DNA of 64,000 nt, from positions 968,910 to 1,032,909 of the forward strand of contig MU130477.1 in the NCBI GenBank assembly GCA_015039465.1, in the 5' to 3' direction. The notes under the pieces are model-generated. The model searched no databases. It was not told where the DNA came from and worked only from the letters and a program-made list of their open reading frames with translations. The position numbers were made by a program, and so were the translations under genes. Below, in pieces: positions 45,994-60,864 of this stretch. Numbering within the stretch: the first letter of the stretch is position 1; every line of letters starts with the position of its first letter. Source of the stretch: Phlegmacium glaucopus (lineage: Eukaryota > Basidiomycota > Agaricomycetes > Agaricales > Cortinariaceae).

Positions 45994-48900
45994 TTTGTAA
46001 TTGAGTGGAATATTGAGGACGAAGCTGATAGGAAATGAATCGTTATTCAAATTTATGGAGTTTCCAGGAAGCTGGAGTACGCTGCGCAGCGTTGAAGCCG
46101 CGTTGTATTGGCCTGTCGCAATTGGTTGGTCAAAGAAAAAATATACAGTTATGCACATGTCAAGTAACACAAGTTCGAATGTAATACAGGTGGCCGCGCC
46201 GATCCAGACATAAGGAAAGAACTATACCAAAGAAAGTGGAAAGATGCATTAATATGGCAAACTTCGAGCCTGCGGAGATTAAAAGAGAGGCAAAAATAAC
46301 TGGTTCGTCGTTCACGTCTTGGGTCTCCTGCGTTGCCTTAGGTGCAGTCGTAGACAAGAAAAAAGGAGGGCAATAACGATCGAGTCTTGGAGCATCATCA
46401 GGAGGAAGCAATTTCTGTGTCCTCATGCACTCGCGGTCTTGGAAAACCAGGAATCGACTGAACCCAATGAAAACATCAACCCAGAGGCCTGGGATGTCGG
46501 AATGTGGCAAGTATGGCAACGCTTGTTATACAGCGGCTCAATGTCAACAGTAAACCACGAGAGAAAAACCCACATGTAAGCCAATAGATGCAATGGGTAA
46601 CAGTGGCACTACACACCTATTTCGAAGTTGGAAGATTCTGAAGCTTTGAAGGTTGACGAGATGTGGATTAGGACAAAAGCTTAAAGTTGGTTGAGAGCTT
46701 AAAGCTTGTGGAAATAAGCTCAAACTCAGAGATCACGTGACAATGATCGCAGCTGACCGCAGCTTGAATTTGGCTTCTCAAAATTCAAATATCGAATTTA
46801 CTTTTAAGTATAGCTTGCTTATTACTATAGTTATTATAGACTGAAAACTTCATTTGAAACAAAAATATACCCGGACAGTGCGATTCATGTTCAGAAGCTA
46901 TTTATTCAAGTGCGACACAGCCAGTCTGCCACTAGTATGAACCCATCAGCCTCAACCACCATGATTTTATGATACTGGTGTGAAGAATAATCTATGAATA
47001 AGGCTTCGCCAATCTGCTGGAAATTTTATACTTATTATTTTGAGATCTGGAAACCATAGGTCAGTGACTCAGTTGTATATCAGCTACCGTATCCTCTTAC
47101 TATTATATAGCACCCAGCGTATTGTTTGCAAGTGGAAATAAAAGTGCTCCCAGTTGATGGATTCCAGTTGTCGTTAGGTGGCTGGTGGTCCCAATCAGCT
47201 GCCCCAACATAGGATAGGCCATATGCCATCCCCTCCTGCCCTCGGACTTACGAGCATCCCTCATCGTCCGGAGTCCAGACGAATCGATGAACGAACACAT
47301 GTTCAAGCCCCCTGTTAAAAGGAGCTCTTGGTCATCTCCGAAAAAGTCGCGAAGCATGCAGCATCAGGCTTCAAATGGTCGACCGTGAGGGAATAAAGAT
47401 CAAGCTGATAGCAAGTTATCAGTACGCATTGTCGTAAGATGTGTCAAGAGAGGAAGTCCATGGACAACGTGTGAGCAAGGAGTCTTCAAACCCTAAATGA
47501 GCGCGTTAATAACTAGTACGATGTGGTTATAACGCCGGGTAAGTTGACTTTGAACGATCAAGGAGACTCATCAAAACACGGGTCGAATTCATTGGTCTCG
47601 GCTAGAGTGGTCTCAGCTCATACATATCTGCAGAGGCGCGAGCAATACGCTCGGTTTGGCTGTTACAACCGTACTGAATCCGAGTTAGAAACGCCACTGC
47701 CAGACTATAGACCTACTTACAGCCGTGTCAAGAAATAGACTAATAGGCGAACAATGAAACTATCGAGTTGGACCGTTTGGTCGTCGGCATTTCATGGGAG
47801 TTGATAATGAGGGCAACGCTTGGAATCTTCAAGTTGGACGGCAGTATCTGAGATGATCACGGGTGGCGAATGCTCTATGTAGAGTGTCGCTGACTCTTGT
47901 AGTAACTTGAAGTGTGGTAGGCCGAAGAGCGGCCAAGCAAATGCCACAGAGTACCTTGTAAGTAGCCATTATTAATCGGAAAAAATTGTCAGCCCTTGGA
48001 GTGAAATTGTGAAGATAGAAGAAGATTTTAGACTCGCCGGATTCCGGAGGTCAGGTCACCCCGGTACAGGCCATCCGACCACGGTCTGAGCGGTACGTGT
48101 GATAAAGTAGTTCTTTACCATTTCGTCGAAAAGCATTCACACAAGCATGCCATTCATTAATCTGCCCAAGCGAATTGCGCTTGGGCACATTGGATGTAAT
48201 GATTTTTTGCAGGATGTTGCTTCCATGGTCCTGCAGTGAACAACAATCATAATTAAGGGACTGACATGCAATAATTAAATGGAATGAAAATAGTACGTAA
48301 CGATTGAGATCATCAGGGCCTGCCCATCCATTTTGTTAAGCGTTGCATGTTGATGTTGAGGTGAGTTGAGTCCAAAAACTGAGACTAGTGGGATATGCAA
48401 GAAATCCATATGAATGCTGTGTTATTATTTGAAAAAAGTATTTGAAGCAAGAAAAAACCAATCCTAAATACTTTAAAGGTTATGTATACTAACAAGATGA
48501 TCATCAAAACAATGAGATGATATCAAGGTAGAAAGAAAAAAAAAGAGACAAACCGTGATGAGAAAAAAAGTGCTGAAAGGAAGGATGATAATTGGTTGAC
48601 CATGATGGATGGATGATGATACAACGAGACACGTTTAGAACTCGGATGAAGGGTAGATAGCAAGATAGCAAGCGCGATACAACAAATGAGAAAATAGGCT
48701 TCGAGTGGATAAGAGGTTCTGGTGATTTCGTTCCTTGTGCCTTTGGCGAATCATTCCAATTTCGAAACCTTTACCCAACCCAAAAAAGAATAAGAAAAGA
48801 AAGCAGTAGCATCAACAACCGCAGAGATAATAAAACAAGAAATAAAAACGCGGGTAGACGATGATTAGACCGTTTAAGGAGAGAAGTGGGAATGGAACAT

Positions 48901-49086
48901 GGTGTGAATTAGGGGTTTAATGATGCTTGAAACGATGCTGAATTAATTGTCGATGCTGAACACGATGCGCCAGACCCCTCAAGTCGGAAATGAAAAAAAA
49001 AAAACACAAGCAAAAAAAACAAGCAAAAAAGAAAATCCAAATTCATCTAGCATGCGCAAGGACAATCACCAAAAAAAGAGGAAAGA
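45994..49086. other. Intergenic region between the GTPase and regulator genes
   Basis: Only weak open frames. One is 46160-46519 on the minus strand, which includes hydrophobic stretches and KLLPPDDAPRLDRYC; another is 47103-47357 on the minus strand. Neither is recognised. From about 48.4 to 49.0 kb lies purine-rich sequence that fits the 3' flank of the next gene. Confidence 0.4.
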
Positions 49087-52000
49087 TTACCATCCGGAAT
49101 AATGATAATCATTAGCCCAACTGCGATTTCTTGCCATTGCCATCTGCTTCCTCTGTTCTCTCTCATTCTGATCATACACGGCAGGAACGGCACCAGTAGC
49201 AATAGCGCCTCCACTTGCCCGCCTCTCCTTAACACCACCACTGCTTCCTTGATTGGGTTTCACAGACGATCCCGACTCCGAATTAGGCATAGTCCCCTTC
49301 GGATGCAACTGTACCATATTCGGTGGAGTCGTTAACGGCTGTAAACCCCCAAGGAGTGAATGTCGACTCCCACCCCCACTAGCCGTCCTCCTAGCGGCTA
49401 GATTGACTTTGCTTAGTTGACGTTCCCATAAGAGATTCCGACGGAGACTTTCGGGGAGTTCAGTGGACAACATAAGTCTGCGGGTGGTGCGCGGAGTAGA
49501 TGGAGGCGCAGGTGGTGGGAGGTTGTAGGGGTGGCCGACCGGGATGGGAGTTGTGTGATTTGAAGTGGTACCGTTCATCTGGTTGAAATGAAGGCTATTG
49601 AGGGAACGACGGTTCACGTTGTGATTAGGGACCTGATGTTGATGATATTGATCTTGTGAACGAGTCCGAGTAGGTTGTCGAGGCTGCGAAACCTTGGCCC
49701 AATGCGGTACATCGTCCTCGTCACCCAGCTGCTTTCTCTGATTGGTACCAGTGGCCGCAGCAGCATCAGTAGTCGTGGTTGATTGATGACCATGAGTAAG
49801 AACAATCCCCCTCCTCTCCGCCAATGCCTTCAATTTCTCCTGCGCGACACTCTTCGACACCTGAATACCACCACCAGACTCTGGCTCACTCCCGCTCTCG
49901 TCTTCCAACTCTTGATCTTGAGGCGGTCCTTTGGGCCTGTATCCACCCGAAGAATGACCACTATTGAAAGTCATCTTCATGTTCAAGCCATTGACAGTCT
50001 GATGCCCGCCTCCAGCAGCCTTAGACGTATTAGCGCTCACACTCCCAACTAGGACTTGAGAAGACAAGGGTATAGCAGCCGTGCTCTTGGTCATTTGCAT
50101 ACTGAGAGTGCGAGCTGGAGGCGACAATGCAGCCACAGCTCGGGAATGGCTCAATGCACCACCACCAGTCGACGACGACTTGCGATGCGTAGCTTCATCA
50201 GGACGTGATGACAACGGAACCGGTTTGTCATCTTGAGTATTATCCATTCTCGTCGCCTGCACATCAATCGATGGCGCCAACGGCTTAACTTGCCCATCCC
50301 GAACTCCGCTCGCACTTCCACCACCACCCACACCTCTAATCTCACTGGAACTATAACCCCTCCTATACGGATGCCCAACCGGGAAGATCTCTGGATCCGG
50401 ATTCATCAACTGCGTCAATAAACCCACACTGCTCGTCCTAGCTATTTGCGTCAAATTCTGGAAACTCTCGGCTGGTTTTTTGGCGAACAATTCGCGTTGG
50501 CGTTGAGCTTCGTGGGCGGCTTGGGTCACGTTGACTGGAGGCTGAGGGGGATGCCGATGGCCACGAGAGGGTAGATTGCGTTGCATACGGTTGGCAGGAT
50601 GATTATAGTTAGGAATACGGTTGGCATTGGAGAGTTGGTTATTTGAATTCGTGCGTTGCGCAGGGGGTGGTCGTTGTGCTTGTTGAACCTGTTGTTGTTG
50701 TTGTTGTTGTTGTTGGAGCTGCCGTTGAAGTTGCTGCCGCTGATAATTTTGCTGCAGCAACTGTTCCCGCTCCTGCCTCTGCCGCTCCTCTCCTTTCATT
50801 TCCTATAATTTTCGAGACGTCAGGTTCCATGCATATAAAGCGTAAAACGGAACGTGGAAAGGGGGAAAAGAAGAAAACCTACCTCATCATCTTCACTCCC
50901 CATCTCTTCGCTACTCCAACTCCCATCATCATCCGAATCCTCAAAATCACTTTCACTCGTTGTCAACACGATTGTTCTTTTATGCTGGCCAGGTAACAGA
51001 GGATCCGAAAGCGTGTGCTTCACTTTGGCAGCTAGCGCAGAGGAAACCAGGTTTATAGCCTCATGAGTCGAGTGCTTGGTGTTGATAGGGGCAAGTGGCG
51101 GCGGTGGCGGGCGTGCGTTGTTGTTACTACCTTTGCTAACTTTGGAAGTCGAACGAGCAGTATTCGGATTGGGATTGGGATCAGAGCGTTCCCCTCCTTC
51201 CTTGCCTGTCACCTCCTTATGAAGTTGACGCTCGACCACCCGCTGTTGAGGAGGCGGAGGATGAGCCGGATGATGAAGAACCGGCATATGCTGTTGCTGC
51301 CGCTGTTGATGTTGCAAATGCTGTTGTTGCAGAGGATGTGGATGACGAAGATCTTGCTGCTGGTGCTGTTCCTGCTGCTTCATTTCTTGATTCAAAACAC
51401 CACCAACCTGCTCCTTGCCTTTACCCTTCGCAATGGAGTTAACAACGGGTTGAACCACCAACCCATCAATGCCAGAAACTTCTGACCCACTCTTCGGATT
51501 CGAACCAACGCCACTGCCTTCATCTGAGTTAGACCCAATATTAAACCTAACAGGTCGTTTCGAAGAGACACTAAGTAGTCCATTGGTTCCTCCCTGCATC
51601 TCTTGCTGCTGTTGTTCAAGATGATGGCGTTGACGCTGCCTACGAATCTCCGCCTCATGAGCATCCGCATCTTGACGAGCCAGCTGAACAGCCAAAGCCC
51701 TTTGTTCATCCTCCATCCTCTCTTTCATCTCCTGCAGTTGTTGTTGTTGGATCAATGACTGTTGACGACGCTGCATTTGAATCATCCGCTCTCTCCCTCT
51801 CTCCCTCTCTTTCTCCTCTTTCTCCTTGTCATTATCACCACCATTTTGCTCTGCATCTGCACCATCACCTCCAGGCTCGGCTCCGGAACTTTCTCTCCTG
51901 GTCATCGCCAATACACCCCCACTCACAATTTTCCCACTACCACTAACCCTACCCTTCGACCCAGGACGACCCAACATGAACTTTGGACGCTGTTTAGGTT

Positions 52001-54842
52001 TGGTAGAAATGGAGATGACGGGTTTCTTCCTTTCCCCACGAGTAACTCCGGTGGCAGCAGTCATCCCCAATAACCCTCCCCCAATTCCATAATTTTCACG
52101 ACTCCGGCTACGGCTTGCACTACTGTTGGTTCTCGCTGTCCCAACGCCGACACCAACGCCACTCCTTCCACTCAGACTCCCACTCCGACTACTACTTCGT
52201 CCGCTACTGGCACGTCGGTCCATAGGGGGTGCTGGTGGCACAATACTTCTTTGTTTCTGATTTGTCGATGATGAAGACGTTGATTGATGGAGAACTGGTG
52301 GCGGTGAAAGTGGAGATATCGGAGATCTGAGAGAACTCCTCTTCACAGGTTTTGTTTTTGCTTTGCTCTTGGTCTTGGTCCCCATCCCTTTCTTCTTCCT
52401 CATCGTTGTGGAGGCGCCGGGTGCGATGGTAGGGGTAGTAGGACTCGTCAAACGAGTCGAAGATCTTTGTGCTCTCCCATCTCCCAGCCCCTCATTCTCC
52501 ACGTTAGAATCCTCATCAGAAGTAAAGACAACACTTTCACCCTCCCATTCCCCACCTTTCTTAACCGACATAGACTGAATAGTCGATAAGGAACCCAATC
52601 TCATAGATGTGTAATCCCCCACCATATCCGGCTTCAACATCGGTTGCGTATCGACATCGAGATCAACCTCCCCAGGTGATCCGACGACGAGACCGTCATC
52701 TATCCACCTATCTTCATCCATTACTTTCCTCGGCTCTTCCACCTCGCACCCTTCATATGCTTCATCAAGTAAAGCACTTGTAGCAGCGGTAGCTGTGCTA
52801 ACAGCTGTAGAAGAAGTTGAATCCGTGTTGCTAGTAGTTGTCGTCGTAGAAGAGATAGAATGCCTATTGGAATTCGTGCTGGCAGATATCTCCAGATCCT
52901 GGACTAATGACTCAGTGGACGCCTGATGATGCTGAACACTAAATGGTTGTGGTGGCAAGACTGCCGACAACGAAGCCGAAGACGAAACGTCGGTGGCGGA
53001 GTTAGCCTCGACTGAATCCAAATCCTCCGATCGTGATCGATCTCGAGTCTGGTCTAAGTATTGTATTTGAGTAGGATGATGTTTAGGAGGTAACATCAAC
53101 CAGTCTCCTTTCCTAAATATACCAGAGCTCGAGGTAGCCAAGAGAGGAGAAGTAGGCGGTGTCGGATGAGGTGTTAGATTCGGTGTAGGGTTGACGACTA
53201 TCAGTCTTGGTGGCAGTTGGGGGTTCGATAACCCAAATATATGCGCATCTCCAAGCATCGGCGGCGACGGCGACGATGTTGAAACGGAAAGCGAGGGTGC
53301 TAAACCCACACCTACATCCAATCGCATCGTGTCCGACAGCTGGACTTCTCCAGGATGCGCAAGCGCATATGAATCGGATAAAGAAGGGGAAGGAGGAGTT
53401 GTATGTAGAGATGTATATCTCGTCATCGAGCTTGGCAAACTGGGGATTGTCGTCGTCGTCGTGGTCGTTGTACTCGTTGAAGAAATGATAGTAGCGTGGG
53501 TAGGGATGCCAACATTCTTAGTAGCAGATGTTGGTGTCAAAACGGGAGGCTGTAAAAAACTAGACACTGCCGCTGGTATAGAATCCACTGTTGTCAACGT
53601 CCGTGTCGTCGAAGTAGTCGTCGACGAACGGCCAGCCCATTGCAACCCAAAGTTCAATTCTTTCACCAATCTGGACCCGTCGCTTCCATTAGATGCCAAA
53701 CCGGGCAACATATCACAAATGATCCTGCCTACACATACCGGAGGAGATACGCTGCCCCCAGTATGCATTCGCGCCTGCAACCCGCTAGGCCTTCTTTGCT
53801 TCGCACGGACGTATTGTGGAGTAATTTCGGCAAAATCATGCTGTGAAGAAGACACTGACAGCGAAAATTGTTGCACCGGTACCCTCGGGGACAATACTGC
53901 GTCTGACTTTGACATTTGCATTGAGGCGGAGGCTGAATCCGAAGGTGGGTATGGGGCTGAACCTGCTGGGGATATTGAGTGGAACGTGGCGTGTGGTGTC
54001 AGACCAACGCTAGAAGAGGGGAAAGTCGGAGAAGAAGCTGTTTAGAAAGAGGAGGGCGTTAGTAAAGCGGTTGGAAGAAAAATAGGTAAAAAAGTCATGA
54101 GGAAAAGTCAAAAAGAAAAAGGAAAAGCAGGATGACGAGTATAAAAGGACGAGGGTATTAGGAAGCCAAAGATAATACGCAGAAGAAACGTTCGTCTGTG
54201 CTGTGTTACGCGAAGGTCGCTATGGGGCTAATGCTAACCATTCGGTGACCAGAATGGCAAAAGAATCCGAATTCGGACGCGAACAGCATAGAACGAAACG
54301 ATTGGAAAGTTCGAATTCCAATCCGACAGACAAGAAAGACAAGGACGGAACGCCACTAACTTGCATGATCATGATCCTGGGGTAACACAGTAGTAGCCGA
54401 TATCAGTGATGGCTGATAGCTCGAAGTTGAATCGTTAGCGTCCTGAATAGCATAAGGAGGCGGAGGCATAGACTCCGATTCCGATTGCGTTGAACAGCGA
54501 TGTGAATTGGCTGGGGTATGCTTCTCCTGCAGGCTAAGAACGTTCTCTTGGTCCTGTTCCAGTTGCTCAATCTCCTTCTCTTGATACAGTCGATTGCTTA
54601 AGTCGTCTCGCATCATGTCGCGATACCATAATCTCCAGGAGATATTCTCCAATCTCCGTCCGTCTTGCAAAGATTCTTTGCATTTCGTAAACACTTGGGG
54701 GAGGCGCATATAAGCCTACGGATAATGATACGAAGGGAGAAAACCTACAATTCCAAAGACCTGATAGTGCATCTCTACCTTCAAGATCCCTGACTGCATC
54801 GGCAGTGATAGAGAGGACGGGTGTCGGGAAAGCTGTCAACAT
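49087..54842 (-). CDS. MKS1-like regulator with AreA-GATA-like (DUF1752) and DUF3295 parts
   Basis: A large nuclear or cytosolic regulator type found in fungi, linked in yeast (Mks1) to nitrogen and retrograde signalling. Residues about 25-55 carry the short GATA-like motif LWNLFTKCKESLQDGRRLEN followed by ISWRLW. The middle is long, low-complexity and Ser/Thr/Pro-rich, with Gln runs and basic patches. Near residue 1170 lies TIVLTTSESDFEDSDDD, an acidic segment, then a Gln-rich coiled coil. The C-terminal DUF3295-like part has LLTQLMNPDPEIFPVGHPYR, ESLRRNLLWERQLSKVN and the end NRSWANDYHYSGW. Exons by eye are 54842-54749, 54693-54361, 54037-50883 and 50802-49087, in frame, giving 1765 residues. 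The intron at 54038-54360 is unusually long for this window. The domain call is firm; the pathway role is inferred from relatives. Confidence 0.82.
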
Positions 54843-57800
54843 GGCCCCGACCTTAATGATGGTGGTGGTCTAGAAGAGAAGTAAAAAAACAAATTTCTTC
54901 GATTTGAATGGATGGCTATAGCCACCTGTTGTCGTGTAGAACAGCGGTCACTGAGGGTTGGATGGGGGATGGTGAGATTAAGAATATTTTTTTTAAAAAC
55001 AAATCGAAAGCAAACGAACCGAACAGACTTCGGGCCGAGCTGAACAAATATGAGTACACAAAAAAGGTCAGCTGAGCTGTCCACGTTGAGGCCTTAGGTA
55101 AACTCTCATGAGTGTAGTCCGCAGCCCACTAGCACCTGACCCTTGTGCATGCACCTTGCTCTTCAGCGCTCTTCCATGTCGAGCCTATAACTTATTACCT
55201 TAATTAAGTTGGACTTCCCCTATGTATGGGGAAGCGCTAGCTCTTCCTGTCTACACCTCCCGTCCTTCCATAATTGATATAAACGTAAGTACGTCAACAA
55301 ACAATTTCTGATGTTAAAAAATTCGGGGTGGTACTCGATTCTAATCGATCACCGGTAACAAACTTCCATCGAGTCTCCTTGCGATGGGACCACGAGTCCA
55401 AACTATAGAGTCGGTGTTACTCTTTTTTTCCAAGGACTCGGGAGATTAAGAATCATGATAGGGTCACGAGTCGAGCAATTTTTTTTGAATTCTAATTACT
55501 GGCTCATGGCCGGTGATCACAATGCAAACACCTCCGAGGAAGGCTTACTTACTCCAGGTCCACTTGACATCGCCCATAGATCAAGCTCGACCCTCGCTCT
55601 CGAACCCAAAACCCTCTCTCATATATTCCTCCGCCGAGTCGGGAGGGTGAGCAGGTTTGTAAAATAAACGGAGTTACTACTCAGAGTCACCTAAAAACCC
55701 GAACGTCTTTCACATGTCGACCTTGTCTAAGGGTTCTCTCTCTCCCTATGGCTACACGTTTTATCTAAATATTCTCAGCGGAATGGAGGTACTGGGTACT
55801 CCATTTTCCTTTTCTTTCTATTCCCCCGTTCTTGACAGTAGCACACATTATTCTTCTTCTGGTTATCTCGGCTTCACCATCGATTTTCCCGATTTCTATA
55901 TCGACCCACACTGGCACATGATCTCGATCATTGTAAGCTTACAATCATCTATCTATCCTCCCGAGCCATGATCATCTTGATAACAAAGATCATGTGTATA
56001 ACTTGTACTGCTTCGGTGGTGATGAGTACCAGTAATCGGTGACCGAATCATGTATTAATCGGTTGTGGCTTTCATTTTCAATGTTCAAGCTGAACTTAAC
56101 AAAGCTTAGAGAATGAGCTGAACTTAGTTGCTGTTTTGAGGTGTTTTGTTCCATTGGTTCAACGTATGCGCTCTCCCTCTCTTCCGCTCTTCCCGCTCGC
56201 TATCGATATCAATAGCATGATTCATTTTTGCCCTGCCCGAGGCCGAGCCCGTGACAAAATCTATACAAGATATTAACCCGCACCTCGTTCGAGAGTTCAA
56301 AACTACTAGGTTCTGATGAATGTCCTGAATCATATAATCCCTGTTTCCAAACAACAACGTTCGTTCTAGATTTAGGTATCCGTCTGTCAACACGAGACCT
56401 AGACTACAAAATCGACTCGAAAAAATACCCATCTGGGGACGCCACTGTCCTGTCTTCCGGAGTTTCAACCTCAACGCCTTGTTGCTGGTCGTCCGAGATG
56501 TCGGGGAGAAACACTCGCTGGGTCACTTTTTCTCGAAACTGGATGAGTTTATTCCCACCTTGGTTAGGCTTCAGGAGATTTCGTTCTTCCGGAACACTTA
56601 TGGACCGAATGGGCCATCAAGACCTCACGGCACTTACATTCAAATGGCCGAATCGAGGGTTTTTCTTCAACAACCGACTAACGCTAAGCCTGATTTGAGG
56701 ACGATATTTATAGGGAGTCAAATGGTTCATGACCGCAAGCGTATTCACGCAGTGCAAGCTCGTCCGTCCGCTATCGACGTCGACACCAATCACTATCAAG
56801 CTTAAATCGAGCCTGCGCTAACTTTACCATTCTGTCATCGCACATAGCCTTACTACTATTAACATTTCTGTTCCTTCTCTTCCCTGTCTCGAAGTCTCCG
56901 ACCTTGTCGCTTTCACCTCTGGCTTGCTACTATTGCTCCTGTGTTGTCATCATTTAAACTCCAATTAGTTCACCGGGAGGTCTAAGGAACATTTCTGGCA
57001 TGTGTTTTCGATATTAAAGTTCCCAGTTCACACGATTCTTGTTTAACTCGTTAACGTTTCAAGGGAGTTCCCACTATTTTCCTTAACTTATCATTTTCTT
57101 ACTTTTAGTACAGAGACCTGATGCAAGACTCGATTTATTGGACGTCAAGTTCGAACTAGCGCGCAGTAGCATCATCCTTTCCAAAAACAACAAAAAGGGT
57201 ACTAGCGCTAGGGTACTGTCGGAAACTAGCTGGTCAATAATATTCCTTCACGAGAGGCCTTCTACGGTTTCTTCCGACCTTCATTGGTTCAGTTAACGTT
57301 CAAGTTATATATGATTCGGTATGTACACATATACAAACTTTGTGTCAACCTATAAAAAAGATTTGTAACCGACGAATCGCGGTTGACCTTCATAGCTGGG
57401 TGAGATTCTCTTCCAAATATAATATGAGCTGTCGAAATTTGACTGATCAAATTTCACAGGTAGGGCTTATTCGCCCACACTAGTACATCTTATTGATACC
57501 TTGATATAGGTAAGTACTAAACGTCGAACCAAGAGCATGGATAGTCACTCGGACCTATATAATGATAGGCATACTATGTAGTAGCCTGTAGAATCATTTG
57601 TATTCGAGAACCATTTTGTCCATTCAAGTTTTATATTGACTATTTCTCCGACGACCCCGCTGTTTCAACTACTACATAATCATCACAAAAATAAAATGAG
57701 GTCCCAGTTTGAATGGGAATAAAACTTGCAACTGTCAAGGGGATCGATCACGAGGATAATATGTTGTTGTACGTTTGGTTCAATAAGTATTGGTTACAAT

Positions 57801-60800
57801 CTCAAGAATTAGAACCCTCATCCCCGTATATTATCCAGGAGGTCCACCATGCATGTACATTACAAAACAGTGAGCCTCGCCAAGTCAGGATAGATATCCA
57901 CTTTAATTTCGTGTTGCGCCCGTCAAGGATTCAACTTGAAGGCTACATATGTGTATAACTATTGGTTACTAGTAGTAACACTGGCAGTAGTTACCATTCC
58001 TTCCAATCTATATGGATTTCGAACCCCACAATCCCCGGATCCCCGAGATAATTCTAAAAATATTCCACGTGTCCAGTTGTGAATCCGACAGAGTTAAGCA
58101 CCATTTCATTTGCATACCGATGATTTTATACTATTTTCAATGTTCCTCAGCCTGAATTCCAGTATTACTGATCAATACACTGGAACTCGAGCTCGCCATC
58201 CTGAGTCGTGTTTTTTTTTAAAAAAAACCCAGGCTACTAGTACTAAAAATAAATATGTAAATTGGTAAAGATCTAACAGTAATCGAGCGCTATGAGCCTA
58301 CTTTCTCCGAAAGCTTTTTTGTATTACTACAATAATACTTAGTGTCATTCATTGGACTGACTCAGCTTGAAGGAGAAGGCCTCAGGACGGCCGCTGGCTC
58401 ATCGATATATGATTGAACACACTGATAGTGCGGCAAAGATACGTAGAACTTCTTGAAGCCACTGGCAGTTGTTATGTCAATCTAGGAACCGTCATGCGCG
58501 CTTATAGCTACTAGAAAACTGGCAGGCAAGGAGTGACATGACTACGCTTCATTTATAAGGGCAATAATCCAAAAAGAATGTGGATAAGGCACATGGCACA
58601 CTACCATAACTTGGCAGAGGCCTCTCTCCCCACCTCTATGATCAAGACCAGCTTCAATGGCAACCCAAAATCCTTGTGATTTATCTATCCATCTGAAACG
58701 GAAATCTCCGCCCTCCATAGACTATATATCAGCGTCGAATGCACATCAATCAAATAAGCCCAGCTTCGGACATCGACAACCCCCCTTGGTCAATGACCTC
58801 ATTTCCGACGCTCGCGTGTTATTAAACACATGTACGCGACTCACCTGGACCAGCCGCCATTGGCGTTGTCAGCGGCAATGACAGGTATAACAGATTTGAT
58901 ACAGGTGGTTAACTAATCTGGTGTTGTCTTTCCCATAGGGCCTCAGGTTTTACGAAATGTCTATAACGTTAGCGATATTGGATAAAGAGTGCGCGGAATA
59001 CGGACTTGTTTTTTTGTTCTTCTTTTGTATACCCGTATGTACAAAGATACTTTGCGTCATTTGTTACCCGAGGAACTTGTTTGGATACGAACTCTGTTTA
59101 TATTGATTGTGCTTGATGTGCATCATGGGTTCTTTGTGTGGCCGTGACACTTGGATTGATCAAAGAGAACCCGTTTTGACACACCTTTTGAAAATGATGC
59201 CCACTCTGAAAATTGACTACGTCGTTTTTACTGTCAGCCGTTTCACTTCAAGAATTAACAATCGCCGATGATAGGTTGGTTTCGTGATGGTATGGTTATA
59301 GTTATGACTTACAATTAATTAATGGGATCAGACTTGCTCGGAGTCGCTCCTGCTATGCGAAGTAATAACCCCTAGCAAGGAATTTTACTGACTGGACGCA
59401 CGGTTCATAAGGTTGGCAAACGTTAATCTTGAACGTCGAATGTTTGAACCAGTCCTCTATCAACCTAGTAAATTATTTGACGTATTCGCTGACGAAACCA
59501 AATTACCCCACCACAATGTCCGAAGCCAGAAATATCGACAAGCAGGAGCAGAAGTTCAATTTATGATAAGGTCAGGCCAGGTCAGGCTAGATGAAGGAAG
59601 CCATTTCTTTTCTTTCCTGGAAAAAAGAGAGCAGTAGGGTGACGCGCGGTTCAAACCTGAACCTATATTAATTAAGGTTGGCCATGTCAATCACAATAAC
59701 TATGGTGCATATGTCAGCGTGGTCGCGTAAGTTGAAAAGGTGTCATTTCGACGATACCCTTGCTCAAAAATAACCCACAGCCTGAGACTTTGGGTAGATG
59801 CAGTGCATCTGTTACCTACACACCCCCCAATGTCATAAGTAGCGTCGTCAGGGTTCTAACGTTGCATATCAGCACCGTTTTAGTAAATACTAAGAGTTCC
59901 TTGCCAAGATTTTCATCCATGAGGTGTTCGATGGGAAGAGAAATGGACGCCGCCAGCCAAGAAGTAAGACTGAGATTTGATTTGACAAGGAAAAGATGTG
60001 CGAGACAAGTATGAGAAGCGGCTCGACAAAAGCCCATTGGGTGTTCGAATTTGATGTGCCCTAGGGGAAATATAAGCACGAAGAGTTAAAGGAGAAAGCG
60101 AAAAAAACCTGTGAATGAGCAAGGCGGGAGGCAAAACGTAGTATGCAAAAGGGAGCCTGAGGGCCGCCATCGCCATCAAGAAATATCATGTGACCTTTGC
60201 TAAAACCAGGACGCGTGCCTACTGATGGCGTCTCTCTATCGCACAACGAAACACCCCAATATGCACCTCAATACGCACCTAAAATACCTTTGATATTATA
60301 AACTCCTCTTCGGGGCACAGCACCCACATTCTCTACTACCTGGCAAAAAACGTATACCCCAACACTACCCTATGAGGCTATGCCACAGCAGCTGCTCACG
60401 CCTCATCATGATCCACACCACACTCATTTCATCGACCGCAGCAACCTCCAAATACAATAACGCGCCACCTCCACCAAAAAAACCGACCGAAAAACGGCCG
60501 AATGATAAAACCCAGATACGCGGGTCCCTAGAGGACCTCGGAAAACTGCTGGCTCCTCCATTGGTAGTGCACTTACGAGCTTTTGCATTTGTTAAAAGGG
60601 GTGCTTCACCTCATGTGTCGATATTACTTATGATTGCACAGCAGAGTGAAGTTACATGACATGTTGTACTTTGACTATGGCTAGTAATACCCCGACTAAC
60701 TGAAGGTAGCGCGAGGTGTACCTGTTCAACTGACTCTGCTCGATGGAGTACGAGGGGTACCAGCACACAGATAAACTTAGGTACTAATGACTACCATCTT

Positions 60801-60864
60801 CATACTGGGCTGCTGAGTATATTGACAGAACAATGAGGACGATGTATACGATAAGCCAAACTAC
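54843..60864. other. Long gene-poor region
   Basis: Six kilobases without a recognised gene. Short open frames occur at 55714-55971, 57713-57958 and 59413-59637 (all plus), but none resembles a family and none has convincing splice partners. Several AT-rich or repetitive-looking segments are present (for example T/A homopolymers near 58210). The only stretch that reads clearly protein-like is given separately (56334-56805). Confidence 0.45.
56334..56805 (+). pseudogene. Protein-like fragment without a start codon
   Basis: Open from a TAA near 56330 to a TAA at 56803-56805, but no ATG lies near the start. It reads LFPNNNVRSRFRYPSVNT, FRSFNLNALLLVVRDVG, FSKLDEFIPTLVRLQEISFF and LRTIFIGSQMVHDRKRI. 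The style resembles the C-terminal part of fungal F-box/LRR-type proteins, but I cannot assign it. It could be an isolated exon or a gene remnant. A minus-strand frame of similar length (56124-56474) overlaps its first part. Confidence 0.35.

Noticed and set aside
53191..54045. 284-codon open frame on the plus strand
   Set aside because: Antisense to the low-complexity coding exon of the MKS1-like gene; biased composition explains its openness.
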